From positions 4,961,001 through 5,025,000 of the forward strand of contig CM067535.1 of assembly GCA_034509925.1 (NCBI GenBank): a DNA stretch of 64,000 nt, given 5' to 3'. Each line of letters begins with the position of its first letter. Position 1 is the first letter of the stretch. The notes beneath the pieces are model-generated. The model had not been told where the DNA came from. It made no database searches and saw only the letters and a program-made list of their open reading frames with translations. The position numbers and the translations under genes are program-made. Of this stretch, positions 62,401 to 64,000 are shown piece after piece. This DNA is from Hirudinaria manillensis (lineage: Eukaryota > Annelida > Clitellata > Hirudinida > Hirudinidae).

Positions 62401-64000
62401 ACCAATCTTTGTCTGGACCATAATTATCCCATCCGGTAAGCAACTTCCGTTTTAAACCTTTTTTGGAAGTACTTTTGTACCTATGCTTCCCGGGTCTATA
62501 AGGCCATTCCTCAGAACCTTCACGATAATAGTCCTCTTTTTGTTGATCTTCCGGATATCTTTGGTGTAACCTGGGATAATCATGTTCTGGATATTCATCT
62601 TCTAAATAATATTTTCCTAGATCGTCTCTTTCTGGATAGCCATGAATTTCTGTATATTTTTTATCAAAGTAAGAAGGATCACGAAAATACGCTTCCCCTG
62701 GGTATCTCTTACCATTATCATAATCAGATGTTCTTGAATACCTGTCCTCATCACCTGAAAGCCCATACTCATAGGGATATTTACTCAGATTTTCCAGATT
62801 GCTGTTGTCTACTTCAAAATAATCGTAATTTTCCTCATCCAAATCAAACTCTGGATACATTTTAACATTTGGCTTTAAAGTTGAGAAAAGCCATCCTCCA
62901 TATACATCAGAGATTCCTTTGCTTGATTTTATAGGCTTAGGAAGTCTTTCAATTTTACCTACAGTATAAGATGTTAATATGTGTTTATTTAAATTAATCA
63001 TAAACTTAAAGTTTGTCATTGTTATAAATTATATTATTGTTTATTATTATTGTTATTATTAGTTATTGTTACTTTACCTGCAGGTTTTTGTTTCAATGGA
63101 AATTGATCTTTTGATTCAGGAGTCGACATATCTATTTTTTCTTTTTTTTTCAAGCTTTTTTTATCTGGGTTAAAGGTGGTCTTAAACCAGGCTGGCCATT
63201 TGTCCCATTCCGCTGCCCCATAGCTTTCTATATCCCCAGGCTGATAAGTTGATTCACCTTCAATAACTTCTCCTCCCCAGCCAATACCTGGCTTAGATTT
63301 TCGTCTTTTTGTAATTTTTTTCCTTCTGAAGCTCGGTTTGGTCTGTTTTTGTGGTTTGAAAACTCCTGGCTCTTTGTCCATCCCACCAATGTCCTTCAAT
63401 ACTGGAAAACCAGCTTCTAAAATATATATTATTTATGTCACCAAAATCACGCTAACGTAATTTAATAATATTTATTTGAATTAACTATTACCAATTGGCA
63501 ATGAGCCCGCCATATTTTCTGAATCTGTCCCCATAGTTATTCCAGGTGGGAGAGGACTGGTTCCTCTTCTAAACTCTGTAGAATTACGTAAAAAGATGTG
63601 AGTATACGTTCATCTTAAATAATATTGATTAACATTTAGCTAATATTTGAGTGCTTACCAGGTTCAGCTAATCCCGGTGCTAAACAACAGGCTGTTAAGT
63701 GAAAGCCACTAATGGAGAGGATTTCCTTGGTAGCTTTAAATGCAAACCCAACGTGATTGCCAAATATCGGTTCATCGTAACTGAATTTTTGAGGGCCATC
63801 TTTCAGTTTCTAGGTGTAAGACTTTTTGAATTAGCCCTTTCGAAACTTCTTTTCGACATTAACCATTTGGAGCGCATTTATACTCACCACATTCTTTACA
63901 ACTCTCGAGCCAACAATCATCTGAAATTCTCGAATACCTTCTACTGTCATTTCAATTGCCGACATGTACCAATCCCCGTAACATCTTTTGGCAATTTCGA
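59435..64000 (-). CDS. Modular extracellular protein: repeated unknown domain, Tyr-rich and Thr-rich linkers, CTCK-like knot (5' truncated)
   Basis: Fourteen exons keep phase: 63888-64000, 63659-63809, 63492-63575, 63078-63416, 62215-62958, 61793-62079, 61406-61538, 60882-61085, 60587-60785, 60303-60460, 60131-60163, 59927-60045, 59632-59805, 59435-59569. Domain copies: A (exons 1-2, ending SISGFHLTACC), B (exons 6-7, LWSPPVSLAGGFIIAITNLE to VEIIYCC) and C (last three exons, FWSPPAILQKGFDITVDILE to CFEMVACC). Between A and B is a charged, Tyr-rich linker (YPERDDLGKYYLEDEYPEHD). After B come a Thr/Ser linker and a cystine-knot pair (TTCRGICESY, then SCQCCGG and CNCQEGHC). Exon 60303-60460 could end at TAG (60298) or splice at GTTAGT into the last four exons; the spliced form keeps phase. 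Likely secreted or matrix-associated, and mucin-like. The start lies outside the window. Confidence 0.78.
61656..61790. repeat. AT-rich short tandem repeats in an intron
   Basis: TAATTTTTATTCATAA-type units repeat two to three times and grade into TTATTA-rich sequence, within the intron between the two exons of domain copy B. Confidence 0.7.

Noticed and set aside
1..64000. Search by eye for tRNA genes, rRNA, CRISPR arrays and bacterial operons
   Set aside because: No cloverleaf with a GTTCGA-type arm, no spaced direct repeats and no clustered unspliced genes; intron-rich animal genes explain the window.

Overview
This is a 64 kb piece of an AT-rich animal nuclear genome. Nearly every gene is split into many short exons with GT-AG borders, and the recognisable proteins are metazoan: a Cys-loop acetylcholine receptor subunit, the motile-cilium kinesin KIF19, an SH2 adaptor of the SH3BP2 type, RCC2, PEX5 and the telomere protein STN1. 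The set fits an invertebrate with cilia and cholinergic signalling. The sequence alone does not fix the phylum. No bacterial operons, rRNA, tRNA or CRISPR arrays were seen. Exon borders were placed by hand from splice motifs, reading-phase continuity and family similarity, so single borders may be off by a few bases.

Left third (1-22 kb). Minus strand: the 5' part of STN1 (1-973), then a complete alpha-type nicotinic receptor subunit (1254-4015). Plus strand: a PEX5-like peroxisomal import receptor (5073-8489), a secreted M14 metallocarboxypeptidase proenzyme (9399-13885), and a PH plus SH2 adaptor made of many tiny exons (16822-21758). An unassigned, possibly decayed coding stretch lies on the minus strand at 14.1-14.85 kb.

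Middle (22-42 kb). Plus strand: KIF19 (22676-28342), a 1.2 kb piggyBac-like non-autonomous element bounded by TTAA (28721-29936), and a 643-residue coiled-coil protein (30426-35055). Minus strand: an unrecognised helical-repeat protein (35493-37840) and a complete RCC2 gene (38486-41357).

Right third (42-64 kb). Plus strand: a small unrecognised gene (42348-44207) with a pogo/Tigger-like element in its second intron, then a very large, probably disordered protein with cordon-bleu-like KRAP motifs (45165-52715) that includes a 4.3 kb exon. Minus strand: a secreted Cys- and His-rich protein (54489-56351, 5' end not found) and a large extracellular modular protein (59435-64000, 5' end outside the window). 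The latter contains three copies of a domain I do not recognise, a tyrosine-rich charged linker, a Thr-rich linker and a cystine-knot (CTCK-like) module.

The genes do not form a pathway; this is ordinary mixed animal gene order. The strongest leads are the repeated domain in the CTCK protein, an asparagine at the pore-gate position (9') of the nicotinic receptor, repeated use of GTTAGT 5' splice sites that can look like stop codons, and the two non-autonomous transposons.
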